64,000 nucleotides of DNA from Saprospiraceae bacterium (GTDB lineage: Bacteria > Bacteroidota > Bacteroidia > Chitinophagales > Saprospiraceae), in assembly GCA_021604865.1 (NCBI GenBank), contig BQJU01000031.1:22981-86980 (forward strand), in the 5' to 3' direction. Position 1 is the first letter of the stretch, and every line of letters begins with the position of its first letter. The notes under the pieces are model-generated. The model saw nothing but the letters and a program-made list of their open reading frames with translations, made no database searches and was not told the origin of the DNA. Shown one piece after another: positions 10,211 to 19,262 of the stretch. Both the position numbers and the translations under genes were made by a program.

Positions 10211-10531
10211 ATTTTTTCTGTTTATGATTTTCTGTTTAAGGATATAATCAGAGGAGCTGTTATTCCATTCTCCCGCCCGGTTCCCCGATAGAATACGTAC
10301 GCACAAACACAAAAGCAAAACAAACGAAAAAAAAGTAAAGTAAACGAAAAAAAGTAATCCTAATTTAAAAAATATTCTGTATAATTGTGTAATCAAACCG
10401 CATATTAAGGTGTATTAGTTGCTTTTTCCTTTTATTTTTTTTGCTTTTCCTTCTTTTATTTAAAATGACAGATTAATCCACAACAAACAATTTCTATATT
10501 AATTAACTTTTTGCCTTTAATACTATGCATC
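10211..10531. promoter_or_regulatory. Divergent intergenic region with tandem AAACGAAAA repeats
   Basis: This is a very AT-rich gap between the DUF1593 gene (-) and the SusC remnant (+). AAACGAAAA occurs at 10322-10330 and again at 10342-10350, exactly 20 bp (two helical turns) apart, each followed by an A-run and GTAA. The CGAAAA core with the same 20-bp spacing also occurs just upstream of the DeoR-type regulator gene (12041 and 12061), so this may be an operator for that regulator. Confidence 0.45.
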
Positions 10532-11938
10532 ATGATCAATCATTTACACATTAAACCCAATCCCAAGTTGTCCATTTGGTCCTCTTGGAATCAGAAGGCA
10601 GTTTTCACATGCCTTCTATTGTTGGTATTTTTTACACTTACCTTATCTGGACAAAGCATTAAAGTTACCGGTACCGTTTTTTCCAGTGATAACAATGGGG
10701 TTTTACCAGGAGCTACTGTATTAGAAAAGGGGACCAGTAACGGAACTGTTGCTGATGCCGATGGCAAATACTCTATTTCAGCTTCACAGAGCACTGCGCT
10801 AGTATTTAGTTCTATAGGTTATGAATCCAAGGAAATAGTTGTTGGTAGTCAATCTCTCATTGACATAACTTTGGATCCGAACTTCCAGTATTTGGACGAA
10901 GTTGTGGTGATTGGTTATGGAACTGTGCGAAAGAGAGATCTAACAGGGGCTGTAACTTCACTAAAAAGTGACGAAATAAAAGAGGTTACTGCTCAAAACC
11001 CACTCGAATCTATTCAGGGAAAAGTCGCCGGTGTCGATATAACAAGGAGCAACGGTTCTGCCTCCTCTGGTATAAACATCAGAATACGGGGAAACCGGTC
11101 AATAGGTGCTGGAAATAGTCCATTGTTTATAGTTGATGGCATAGAAACGTCCAGTATTGACAATATTAATCCCAATGATATTGAATCCATGGAATTTCTA
11201 AAAGATGCTTCTTCTACGGCTATTTATGGCTGGCAAGGGGCGAATGGAATCGTAATCATCACGACAAAAAAAGGATCAGGCGGCAAAACAAAAGTTTCCT
11301 TTAATTCCTATTATGGCATATCTCAAGTATCCCGATATCCAACTGTATTGGACGGCCCCGGATACGTTGTCATCAAAAGAGAAGCAAACCGTACAACCGG
11401 AACGTGGAACTCCGAAGCGGATGACAACGTAATATTTAATGCGCTAGAACTAGATGCTATTCATAATAATGAATGGATCGATTACCAGGATTTATTATTC
11501 GATAATGGGGTACAACAAAATTACAACATAGGCGTAAACGCTGGAAATGAGCATACCAAAGTGTACTTTTCTCTCGATTATTTCAAGGAAAAAGGCATCT
11601 TAAAATTTGACAACGTTAAACGTTATTCCATTCGTGCTAATGTAGATCAAAGCTTCAATAGTTGGATAACGGCAGGTCTGCAAAGCCAAATTACCGCCAG
11701 AGACGAAAGTTACAGAAGAGACCCGCTAAACATGGCAAACAAAATAATCCCATTGGGTACCGTTTATGATGACAATGGTGATTTCATTCTCTACCCAGTG
11801 GGTGGTAACTCCATCAGTCCACTTGCCGATGAACAACCCGATGCATTCTCTAACACTGGTAAGTTAATGAATATAATCGCCAATGCTTATCTCGATTTGG
11901 AACCTTTGCCAGGATTGTTATCAATAGATCTATACTAA
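10532..11938 (+). pseudogene. SusC/RagA receptor, truncated (plug plus start of barrel only)
   Basis: The start is ATG 10532. The 468-aa product has a signal peptide, the regulatory domain (KVTGTVFSSDNNG), the SusC signature DEVVVIGYGTVRKRDLTGAV and the plug (PLFIVDGIE, FLKDASSTAIYGWQGANG). It then stops after GLLSIDLY, where a normal SusC of ~1000 aa would begin most of its barrel. No SusD gene follows; a DeoR regulator does. The receptor therefore cannot form a complete barrel and is best read as a remnant left by a deletion or a nonsense mutation. The few codons after the stop look SusC-like (SDDKRHQEGK), then homology fades, which favours a stop plus deletion. Confidence 0.8.
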
Positions 11939-11960
11939 TCTGACGATAAGAGACACCAGG

Positions 11961-11998
11961 AGGGGAAACACATCCAAAAGGTTCTGTATGTTTCCCCT
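11961..11998 (+). terminator. Inverted repeat / probable terminator
   Basis: AGGGGAAACA at 11961-11970 pairs perfectly with TGTTTCCCCT at 11989-11998 (10 bp, 18-nt loop), followed by TT. It lies just after the truncated SusC and before the DeoR promoter. It could be a terminator or a scar of the event that truncated the receptor. Confidence 0.5.
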
Positions 11999-12040
11999 TT
12001 CCGTAACGAGGTTTACTTAAAGTTGCCTTTTAGTTAAAAT

Positions 12041-12067
12041 CGAAAATAATAATAAATAAACGAAAAT
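12041..12067. promoter_or_regulatory. Candidate DeoR-family operator (tandem CGAAAAT, 20-bp spacing)
   Basis: CGAAAAT occurs at 12041-12047 and again at 12061-12067, in phase by 20 bp, about 40-60 bp before the regulator's start. DeoR-type repressors commonly bind spaced direct repeats and regulate their own operon. The same core and spacing recur at 10322-10350. Confidence 0.45.
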
Positions 12068-12103
12068 CGTCACCTTTGTTTCTCATCAAAAGAATTTGTG
12101 CCC

Positions 12104-12868
12104 ATGCTTCCAACCCAACGAAAAGAAAAAATACTTGACCTGCTAAAAGAAGATGGTTCTGCCAAGGTGGTCGATCTAGCTAAGATTTTTAAAGTTACAG
12201 AAGTTACGATCCGACAGGATCTGGAAAAACTGGAAAAAGAAGGGCTCGTTGTTAGAGAACATGGAGGAGTGCACCTAAAAGACGTAGAGGATCAGGTTCG
12301 AAATTTTGCACTAATCCATCAGGAGAACCTTGAGCAGAAGGAAAAAATTGCTCAGAAATGTCTGGATTTTATTCATCCAGGGGATACCATCATTTTGGAT
12401 TCGGGATCAACGACAACAGAAATAGCCAAGCTAATCATGCATATTAAAAGGCTTACCGTGATTACTAATGCCCTGAACATAGCGCTGATGCTTGGTGCAA
12501 ATCCTAATATCGAAGTAGTAATGACTGGTGGAGAGTTTAAACCGCCCACACTTTCTTTGACCGGACAGAAAGCTGCTGATTTTTTTAAAGGACTGAATGT
12601 ACAGAAACTCTTTTTGGCAACAGCAGGAATTTCACTAAAGTCTGGTTTGACTTATCCAAGCATCAGCGATTTGGTCGTCAAAAAAGCCATGATTGATGCA
12701 TCTGATATTACCTATTTGGTTGCTGATTCTTCGAAAATTGGCAAAAATGCATTTGCCAGCCTGGGTGCATTATCACTCATTGATTATATCATAACGGATG
12801 AAGGTGTAGAAGAAAAACACAAACAGGTTTTTAAAGATAATGAGATCGAATTGATCATTGCAGGTTAA
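12104..12868 (+). CDS. DeoR-family transcriptional regulator
   Basis: At 254 aa this is the usual DeoR length. ATG 12104 (MLPTQRKEKILDLL) starts the winged-helix domain exactly; a GTG lies two codons earlier. The helix-turn-helix spans about residues 4-58 (VVDLAKIFKVTEVTIRQDLEKLE, then REHGG). The C-terminal sugar-phosphate sensor domain has DSGSTTTEIA, MTGGEF and VADSSKIGKNAF. It is the first gene of a + strand sugar catabolism operon (isomerase 34 bp downstream). It probably represses this operon and responds to a phosphorylated intermediate such as the kinase product. Confidence 0.92.
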   Translation: MLPTQRKEKILDLLKEDGSAKVVDLAKIFKVTEVTIRQDLEKLEKEGLVVREHGGVHLKDVEDQVRNFALIHQENLEQKEKIAQKCLDFIHPGDTIILDSGSTTTEIAKLIMHIKRLTVITNALNIALMLGANPNIEVVMTGGEFKPPTLSLTGQKAADFFKGLNVQKLFLATAGISLKSGLTYPSISDLVVKKAMIDASDITYLVADSSKIGKNAFASLGALSLIDYIITDEGVEEKHKQVFKDNEIELIIAG

Positions 12869-12901
12869 AAAAATTAAGCCCGCACCTATAAAGTAAGAAA
12901 G

Positions 12902-14317
12902 ATGAAAAAGCAAAAAATCACTCTAGGAGTCATTATTGGAAATAGGGACTTTTTTCCGGACAAACTAGTGTCGGAAGCAAGAGTGGATGTACTAAAGGTA
13001 CTAGAAGAACAGGGTATTAAAACGATATTGCTTGGTGAATCCGACACCAAATTAGGTGGCGTAGAAACCTACCAGGATGCTCGTAAATGTGCGGACTTGT
13101 TTATCAAGCACAAAGAAGAAATTGCAGGAATTTTGGTCGTATTACCCAATTTTGGTGATGAAAGAGGGGTGGCAGACACACTCCATTTGGCTGATTTGAA
13201 AGTGCCGGTTTTGATTCAGGGATACCCGGATGAATTGCATAAACTGAACGTGGCAAATAGAAGAGATTCCTGGTGTGGTAAGATTTCCGTTTGCAATAAC
13301 TTATACCAATACGGAATCAAATACACGATCACAAGCAAACATGTGGTACATCCTACCGATCCATCATTTATCGAGGATTTGAAACAATTCTCGGCAGTTT
13401 GTCGGGTAGTGAAAGGCTTGAAAAATGTACGTATTGGAGCGATTGGAGCAAGGCCAACGGCCTTCAATACCGTACGATACAGCGAGAAAATCCTTCAAAA
13501 AAATGGCATCTCAGTAGTCACTTGTGATTTATCTGAAATATTGGGTAATGCCAACAAATTGGAAAACTCAGATCAACGTGTAAAAGATCATTTGGAAAAA
13601 ATCCACAACTATGCCTCCAGTGGTAAAACTCCGGCAGAAGCAATGTTCCAAATTGCTAAATTGGACGTGGTATTAAATGATTTTATGCAAGCAAATGATT
13701 TGCATGCCAATGCCATCCAGTGCTGGACATCACTACAACAAAACTATGGCTGCAATGTCTGTACAAGTTCAAGTATGTTCAGTGAGGGTATGATCCCTAG
13801 TGCCTGCGAAGTCGATGTCACCGGAACCCTTAGTATGTATGCCATGCAACTAGCTTCGGGCTCTCCAAGTGCTCTGGTGGATTGGAATAACAACTATGCC
13901 GATGATGATGAAAAGTGCGTGCTTTTCCATTGCGGCAACTGGGCAAAATCTTTCTTGCCAGATATAGAAATCAGTAACGCCCCCATTCTTGGTACAACTG
14001 TTGGCGTTGAAAATACTTACGGTGCTTTAGATGGCCGTACTCCTGCATCGCCTTTGACATTTGGACGAATCACTACAGACGATACCAAAGGCGTAATGAA
14101 AGCCTATGTAGGTGATGGTCAATTAACCGATGATGAATTGAAAACTTTTGGAAACAGGGCTGTAGCACAAATCCCTAATTTGCAGGGTTTGATGCAGCAT
14201 GTCTGTAAAAATGGTTTTGAACACCACGTAGTAATGAACGCATCTCAAACCGCTTCTTCTTTAAAAGAAGCCTTTGAAAATTACATGGGATGGGAAGTTT
14301 ATCACCATAATGGATAA
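12902..14317 (+). CDS. L-fucose/L-arabinose isomerase-family protein (candidate apiose isomerase)
   Basis: This 471-aa protein has the FucI/AraA fold: an N-terminal Rossmann-like substrate domain (residues 1-170; VLPNFGDERGVAD, QGYPDEL), a middle domain (AIGARPTAFNTVRYSEK) and a C-terminal domain with FGRITTDDTKGVMKAYVGDG. These enzymes interconvert aldoses and ketoses with a divalent metal. The operon also encodes a split transketolase, an FGGY kinase and a ribose-type importer, and a GH140-type apiosidase lies 12 kb downstream. I infer that it converts D-apiose to D-apulose. Characterised D-apiose isomerases belong, as far as I recall, to a different (TIM-barrel) family, so this would be a non-orthologous replacement. 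L-fucose or another pentose remains possible. Confidence 0.75.
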   Translation: MKKQKITLGVIIGNRDFFPDKLVSEARVDVLKVLEEQGIKTILLGESDTKLGGVETYQDARKCADLFIKHKEEIAGILVVLPNFGDERGVADTLHLADLKVPVLIQGYPDELHKLNVANRRDSWCGKISVCNNLYQYGIKYTITSKHVVHPTDPSFIEDLKQFSAVCRVVKGLKNVRIGAIGARPTAFNTVRYSEKILQKNGISVVTCDLSEILGNANKLENSDQRVKDHLEKIHNYASSGKTPAEAMFQIAKLDVVLNDFMQANDLHANAIQCWTSLQQNYGCNVCTSSSMFSEGMIPSACEVDVTGTLSMYAMQLASGSPSALVDWNNNYADDDEKCVLFHCGNWAKSFLPDIEISNAPILGTTVGVENTYGALDGRTPASPLTFGRITTDDTKGVMKAYVGDGQLTDDELKTFGNRAVAQIPNLQGLMQHVCKNGFEHHVVMNASQTASSLKEAFENYMGWEVYHHNG

Positions 14318-15155
14318 ACCGCAAAGAGATATGACTAATAAGGAATTAAAACTAAAATCTGTTTATTTGAGAAAAAATATTCTCAAATACATTTATAAGG
14401 CCAAGGCAGGCCACACAGGCGGCAGTCTCTCCTGCGTGGATACCTTGAATGTGCTTTACAACCGGGTGCTGAATATAGACCCCCAAAATTTTAGAACCCC
14501 AGATAGAGATCGATATATTCAGAGCAAGGGGCACTGTGTAGAAGCACTTTTTGTCACCTTAGCCGATCGAGGGTTCTTTCCGGAATCCGATCTGGAGACC
14601 CTCTGTCAACATCAATCGCACTACATTGGACACCCCACTAAAAAGGTCAACGGTGTAGAACAAAACACCGGGGCATTGGGACATGGTTTGTCCATTTGTG
14701 TGGGTGAGGCCATTGCCGCAAAGCTCGACAAAAAAAACCATCGAATATTTACACTTTTAGGAGATGGTGAGTTACCAGAAGGCTCCAATTGGGAAGCCTT
14801 TTTGTCGGCAGCACATTATAAGTTGGACAACTTATATGCGATCCTCGATTACAACAAACAACAAATTACCGGCTCGAATAAGGAAGTCATGAATACCGAT
14901 TCTGTTCACGAGAAGTTGGAAGCCTTTGGTTGGGCAGTGAAAGAAGTGGATGGACACAATCTCGAAGAATTGGAGAAGGCATTGAACAACGGCCCGTTGG
15001 AAGACGGAAAACCCAGCTTCATCATCGCACATACCATCAAAGGTAAAGGGGTGAGCTTTATGGAAGGAAATATAAAATGGCATCATGGTGTACCCAGCCC
15101 AGAGCAATTTGAACTAGCTCAAAAAGAACTCGACGAAGCAGGAGCATTAATCTAA
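14310..15155 (+). CDS. Transketolase N-terminal subunit (AptA-like candidate)
   Basis: This 281-aa subunit carries the TPP-binding half of transketolase: AKAGHTGGSLS near the N-terminus, GALGHGLSICVGEA, and the diphosphate motif LGDGELPEGSNWEA with a downstream DYNKQQITG. ATG 14310 overlaps the isomerase stop by 8 bp; ATG 14331 (MTNKELKLK) is also possible. The C-terminal half is encoded separately from 15162, so the enzyme is a two-subunit transketolase. In D-apiose catabolism a two-subunit transketolase (AptA/AptB) converts apulose 4-phosphate plus glyceraldehyde 3-phosphate to xylulose 5-phosphate plus dihydroxyacetone phosphate. Assignment to that reaction rests on context; the family assignment is firm. 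Confidence 0.9.
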   Translation: MDKPQRDMTNKELKLKSVYLRKNILKYIYKAKAGHTGGSLSCVDTLNVLYNRVLNIDPQNFRTPDRDRYIQSKGHCVEALFVTLADRGFFPESDLETLCQHQSHYIGHPTKKVNGVEQNTGALGHGLSICVGEAIAAKLDKKNHRIFTLLGDGELPEGSNWEAFLSAAHYKLDNLYAILDYNKQQITGSNKEVMNTDSVHEKLEAFGWAVKEVDGHNLEELEKALNNGPLEDGKPSFIIAHTIKGKGVSFMEGNIKWHHGVPSPEQFELAQKELDEAGALI

Positions 15156-15161
15156 TATATT

Positions 15162-16133
15162 ATGGAATTTGACATTATCAAAAAGAAGAATTTGAAAATG
15201 GGAAAAGCCAATCAGGAGATTTTCTCGGAAACTATGCAGGAATTGGCCGCTACAGATAGAAATATTATTGCGGTGACCAGCGATTCTCGTGGTTCAGGGA
15301 AATTGGTTCCTTTTGGGCAAAAATATCCAAACCAAATCGTAGAAGTAGGAATCGCAGAACAGAACCTTGTGGGTGTAGCTGCTGGGTTGGCTTCTGCTGG
15401 AAAAAAGGCATTTGCCATCTCTCCGGCCTGTTTTTTAACGGCACGATCTCTTGAACAAATCAAAAACGATGTGTCCTATTCCGACAATCCAGTGAAATTG
15501 GTTGGGATCAGTGCGGGTGTGAGTTATGGCGCATTGGGTACTACACACCATAGTCTGCACGACTATGCTGTATTACGAGCCATCAACAATATGATCATCG
15601 TCGCTCCCGCTGATAATTTTGAGACCCAACAAGCGGTGCGTCATGCTGCGGCATTGGACAAGCCAATTTATTTGCGGTTTGGCAAAAAAGCGATGCCGTT
15701 TCTTAATGAATCAAACCAATCCTTTGAATTTGGTAAAGGACGAATAGTGAGAAAAGGAGACGACATGGCCATCATCGCTGCGGGTGAAACCGTTTATCCT
15801 GCCTGGCAGGCAGCCAAAACTTTGGAGGAAGAGCATGGAGTAAAAGCCACTGTGGTTAGTATGCATACGATCAAACCACTGGATACTCAATTGTTGGATG
15901 AGCTGTTGGCTAATGGCCGACCAATTATTACTGTAGAAGAACACATGGTATATGGTGGTTTGGGAGAAGCCTGTGCTTCCTACCTTTTTCAACAAGGAGC
16001 AAAAAACCCTTTTCACATCATGGGTATTCCTGATGAGTACACCATTACTGGCTCACAAGAGGAAATTTTTAATCACTATGGAATATCTAGAGATGGTATT
16101 AAGGCGGAAGCCTTAGGGCTATTGAAATTATGA
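15162..16133 (+). CDS. Transketolase C-terminal subunit (AptB-like candidate)
   Basis: At 323 aa this has the pyrimidine-binding and C-terminal transketolase domains. [16 protein letters not shown] contains the conserved Glu that activates [21 protein letters not shown] follows, then a regulatory domain with [16 protein letters not shown]. It begins 6 bp after the N-terminal subunit, so the two are translated as a pair. The natural start could be the internal Met of [13 protein letters not shown] (residue 13) because family similarity begins there. Together the two halves equal a full transketolase acting on the phosphorylated ketose made by the downstream kinase. Confidence 0.92.
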   Translation: MEFDIIKKKNLKMGKANQEIFSETMQELAATDRNIIAVTSDSRGSGKLVPFGQKYPNQIVEVGIAEQNLVGVAAGLASAGKKAFAISPACFLTARSLEQIKNDVSYSDNPVKLVGISAGVSYGALGTTHHSLHDYAVLRAINNMIIVAPADNFETQQAVRHAAALDKPIYLRFGKKAMPFLNESNQSFEFGKGRIVRKGDDMAIIAAGETVYPAWQAAKTLEEEHGVKATVVSMHTIKPLDTQLLDELLANGRPIITVEEHMVYGGLGEACASYLFQQGAKNPFHIMGIPDEYTITGSQEEIFNHYGISRDGIKAEALGLLKL

Positions 16134-16146
16134 CAATAAACCCAAG

Positions 16147-17106
16147 ATGATGCAGGTAATTCCCCTCCGTTTAGTTTATCTCTTGTTTACTGTAGCCTTG
16201 TTATTCGGTTGTAGTGACCAAAAGGATAAATCGCAGGATCAGCCCAGAAAGATAGCGGTGATTATTTCCACCCTCAACAATCCATGGTTTGTGGTTTTGG
16301 CGGAAACAGCCGCCGATCGTGCCAAAGAATTGGGTTATGCTGCTACTATTTTTGACGCTCAAAATAACACCGCCCTTGAGACTGACCATTTCGAAAATGT
16401 CATTGCTTCTGGGTTTGATGCCATCCTGTTCAACCCCACAGATGCCGATGGATCCATAGCTAATGTAAGAATGGCCAAAAAGGCTGGCATACCGGTATTT
16501 TGTATGGATCGTGAGGTAAATGCCACCGATGCGGCTACCAGTCAAATCTTATCGGATAGTTATGCCGGTTGTGTGGCCATTGGTAAATATTTCGTCGAGA
16601 AACTAAACAAACAAGGCAAATACGTGGAAATTCTTGGGTTAGTGGGCGATAACAATACCTGGAGCCGCTCCAAAGGGTTTCATTCCGTAGTAGATCATTA
16701 TCCAGAATTGAAAATGGCCGCACAACAAAGTGCAGATTTTGACAGGAACAAAGCGATGGAAGTGATGGAGTCAATTCTACAAGTGCATCCCGACATTAAA
16801 GGGGTCTTTTGCGGAAATGACGGCATGGCTATGGGGGCGTATCAAGCCTTGATAGCCGCGGGTAAAGACAAACAGGTCATGGTCTTTGGATTTGACGGTG
16901 CTGGTGATGTAATCAATTCTATTCAACAAAAAAAGATCCTTGCAACGGGCATGCAATTCCCTAAATTGATGGCTAAAACAGCCGCAAATTATGCGCAAGC
17001 GTATTTTAATGGCAAACGAGATTTTGCACAGAAAGTCCCGGTGACCGTAGAAATGGTGAACCAGGAGAATGTTGATGAATATGTTGCTTATGGAAGTGAT
17101 GAATAA
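16147..17106 (+). CDS. Sugar ABC transporter substrate-binding lipoprotein (RbsB family)
   Basis: This 319-aa protein has a lipobox (LLFGC, Cys ~22) and the type I periplasmic-binding fold of ribose-type carriers: [54 protein letters not shown] and VFGFDGAGD. It delivers a monosaccharide to the RbsA/RbsC pair encoded downstream. D-apiose is the likely cargo by context, though ribose-like pentoses are equally possible from the family alone. It starts 13 bp after the transketolase gene. Confidence 0.92.
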   Translation: MMQVIPLRLVYLLFTVALLFGCSDQKDKSQDQPRKIAVIISTLNNPWFVVLAETAADRAKELGYAATIFDAQNNTALETDHFENVIASGFDAILFNPTDADGSIANVRMAKKAGIPVFCMDREVNATDAATSQILSDSYAGCVAIGKYFVEKLNKQGKYVEILGLVGDNNTWSRSKGFHSVVDHYPELKMAAQQSADFDRNKAMEVMESILQVHPDIKGVFCGNDGMAMGAYQALIAAGKDKQVMVFGFDGAGDVINSIQQKKILATGMQFPKLMAKTAANYAQAYFNGKRDFAQKVPVTVEMVNQENVDEYVAYGSDE

Positions 17107-17130
17107 TGAATAATGAATAATGAATAATGG
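17099..17130 (+). repeat. Tandem TGAATAA repeat between two ORFs
   Basis: Four tandem copies of TGAATAA, starting within the last codons of the binding-protein gene, fill the junction up to the DUF2291 start. Each unit carries stop codons and each junction makes an ATG, so slippage here would shift the distance between stop and start and could tune coupling between the genes. Confidence 0.7.
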
Positions 17131-17740
17131 AATGAAATATATTATTGGAATTGTCATTATTGGAATTGTAGCTTACAATTCTCTGTACTTCCGTCCTTTG
17201 GATGAAAAACTGGCCGAAAGCAAAGAGGTTGCTTTTGATGCCAAGCTGTTTGTTGAAGGGATGTGGAAAAATGATTTGTTGGCGGTTTACGATACGGCCA
17301 TAGATTTAACCATGCTCATAGACCAGCTTGGCCAAAATCCCGAACTTACCTTTAAGCAGGAAGCACAAGCTCTGGGGATTGGTAATATTGGTTATTTCAA
17401 AGTGAAAGGAGAAGGTACCGTAATCGCTGTTAATGAAAACAATGTATTGCTGCAAGTAGGCAACCTACCTGTCGAAATTGAAACAGAGTTTATTTTTGGC
17501 AACGCCGTTCGTGATGCTTCCGGACTCATCAAGATCAATGATTATGACGAAACATCTGATTTTAACCTTATCTCTGAAGCGATCAATGATAAAATAAGAG
17601 CGGAAGTAATCCCCCCTTTTAAGGCGAAGGTTGAAAATGGGAATAAAGTATCATTCAAAGGTGCGCTGGAGTTGAATAAAGCACACCTAAACCTGGACCA
17701 GCCGGAAGTGATTCCAGTTTCCATTCAAATAATACAATAG
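17120..17740 (+). CDS. DUF2291-family membrane-anchored protein
   Basis: This 206-aa protein has one N-terminal membrane segment (KYIIGIVIIGIVAYNSLYF) followed by a soluble periplasmic part (KEVAFDAKLFVEGMWKNDL, IGYFKVKGEGTV, FIFGNAVRDASG). This is the DUF2291 pattern seen beside ribose-type sugar ABC transporters. Its role is unknown; transporter accessory is the usual guess. It starts after a TGAATAA tandem repeat and is followed 1 bp later by the ATPase gene, so it is part of the transport operon. ATG 17132 (MKYIIG) is an alternative start. Confidence 0.8.
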   Translation: MNNGMKYIIGIVIIGIVAYNSLYFRPLDEKLAESKEVAFDAKLFVEGMWKNDLLAVYDTAIDLTMLIDQLGQNPELTFKQEAQALGIGNIGYFKVKGEGTVIAVNENNVLLQVGNLPVEIETEFIFGNAVRDASGLIKINDYDETSDFNLISEAINDKIRAEVIPPFKAKVENGNKVSFKGALELNKAHLNLDQPEVIPVSIQIIQ

Positions 17741-17741
17741 C

Positions 17742-19262
17742 ATGGAAACACTTCTTGAAGTACGAAATATTACCAAAAAGTTTTCGGGTGTTACTGCGCT
17801 CAACTCGGTCAATTTAAGGTTGGGGCGTGGTAAAGTGACTGCCCTGATAGGAGAAAACGGTGCTGGAAAATCAACCTTGCTCAAGATCATGTCTGGTATT
17901 TATAATGACCACGAGGGCGAAATTTTCTTCAAAGATCAGGCTATCCAATTTTCAAGACCTAAAGATGCTCAGGATCTGGGAATTTCTATCATTCACCAGG
18001 AATTGAATCTAATCCCCTACCTCACGGTAGCTCAGAATGTTTTTCTCGGGCGGGAATTGGTCGATAGATTTGGCTTTTTGGATCAGGATAAAATGAATCA
18101 AAAAACCAGGGAACTACTGCATAAACTAAAGTTGGAAGTCGCTCCTGGAGCATTGGTGGGCTCCCTAAAAGTTGGTCAGCAGCAGATTGTTGAAATTGCC
18201 AAAGCCTTGCTAACGGAATCCGAAGTCCTTTTTATGGATGAACCTACCTCGGCCATTGGCGAAAGCGAGGTTGATGTCCTATTCCAGATTATCAATCAGT
18301 TGAAGGAGGAAGGCAAATCCATAGTATATATTTCCCACAAGTTGGATGAGCTTTTTGCCCTTGCGGATGATTTTGTGGTACTGCGTGATGGACGAGTAGT
18401 CGGGAAGGGAATAATGAATCAAATCTCTCGTGATGAACTCATCAGCATGATGGCAGGCAGGGAAATCCAAGTGATCAAAAAGTCAGAAAAAAAGTCATCC
18501 GACAAGCGGATGCTGCGGATACAAAACTTATGGTTGAAGCATCCGAAAAACCCACAACGGCCAATTTTAAAGGATATTAGTTTTGACCTGGCCGAGGGGG
18601 AAGTGTTGGGCATTTATGGCCTGATGGGCGCTGGCCGTACTGAACTTTGTGAGAGTCTTTTTGGTCTGCATCACCGGATATTGACCGGGACCATTACCCT
18701 CGACAATAAGGAAACTAGCTTTAAGTCTCCAATTGAAGCCATTCAACACGGATTAGCATTTGTTCCAGAAGATCGAAAAAAAGATGGCATTGTGGCCGGA
18801 ATGTCCGTCGGTAAAAACATCAGCCTTACGGTATTGGAAAAAGTCATAAAACGAGGCCTGCTTAGTAAAAAATTAGAATCGAAACTTTACCGTAAACACG
18901 TAGAGTCCTTAAACATAAAAGTCAACGATGAAAAGCAGTTCATTAGGAATTTGAGTGGTGGCAACCAGCAGAAAGTAGTCTTGGCAAAATGGATTGAACG
19001 CAACCCCAAGGTGCTCTTACTCGATGAACCGACACGTGGAATTGATGTCAATGCTAAAAATGAAATTTATGAGCTGATTTCAAAACTAGCCACCTCGGGT
19101 ATCTCTGTACTCGTTGTGTCTTCTGAAATACCCGAAATATTGGCTATTTCAGATCGGATAATCGTGTTGTCTGAAGGTCAAATCACAGCAGAATTTGGCA
19201 TTGAAGAAGCCACAGAAAATAAAATTATGAACGCCTGCATCCCAGAAAGTATGAACAAATGA
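17742..19262 (+). CDS. Sugar ABC transporter ATP-binding protein (RbsA family)
   Basis: This 506-aa double ATPase is typical of RbsA/MglA. The first half has Walker A GENGAGKSTL, a signature-like VGQQQIVEIAKAL and Walker B VLFMDEPTSAIGE. The second has the degenerate Walker A GLMGAGRTEL normal for this family, signature LSGGNQQKVVLAKW and Walker B VLLLDEPTRGID. The stop codon overlaps the permease start by 4 bp (ATGA), showing translational coupling. It energises import of the monosaccharide bound by the upstream lipoprotein. Confidence 0.96.
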   Translation: METLLEVRNITKKFSGVTALNSVNLRLGRGKVTALIGENGAGKSTLLKIMSGIYNDHEGEIFFKDQAIQFSRPKDAQDLGISIIHQELNLIPYLTVAQNVFLGRELVDRFGFLDQDKMNQKTRELLHKLKLEVAPGALVGSLKVGQQQIVEIAKALLTESEVLFMDEPTSAIGESEVDVLFQIINQLKEEGKSIVYISHKLDELFALADDFVVLRDGRVVGKGIMNQISRDELISMMAGREIQVIKKSEKKSSDKRMLRIQNLWLKHPKNPQRPILKDISFDLAEGEVLGIYGLMGAGRTELCESLFGLHHRILTGTITLDNKETSFKSPIEAIQHGLAFVPEDRKKDGIVAGMSVGKNISLTVLEKVIKRGLLSKKLESKLYRKHVESLNIKVNDEKQFIRNLSGGNQQKVVLAKWIERNPKVLLLDEPTRGIDVNAKNEIYELISKLATSGISVLVVSSEIPEILAISDRIIVLSEGQITAEFGIEEATENKIMNACIPESMNK

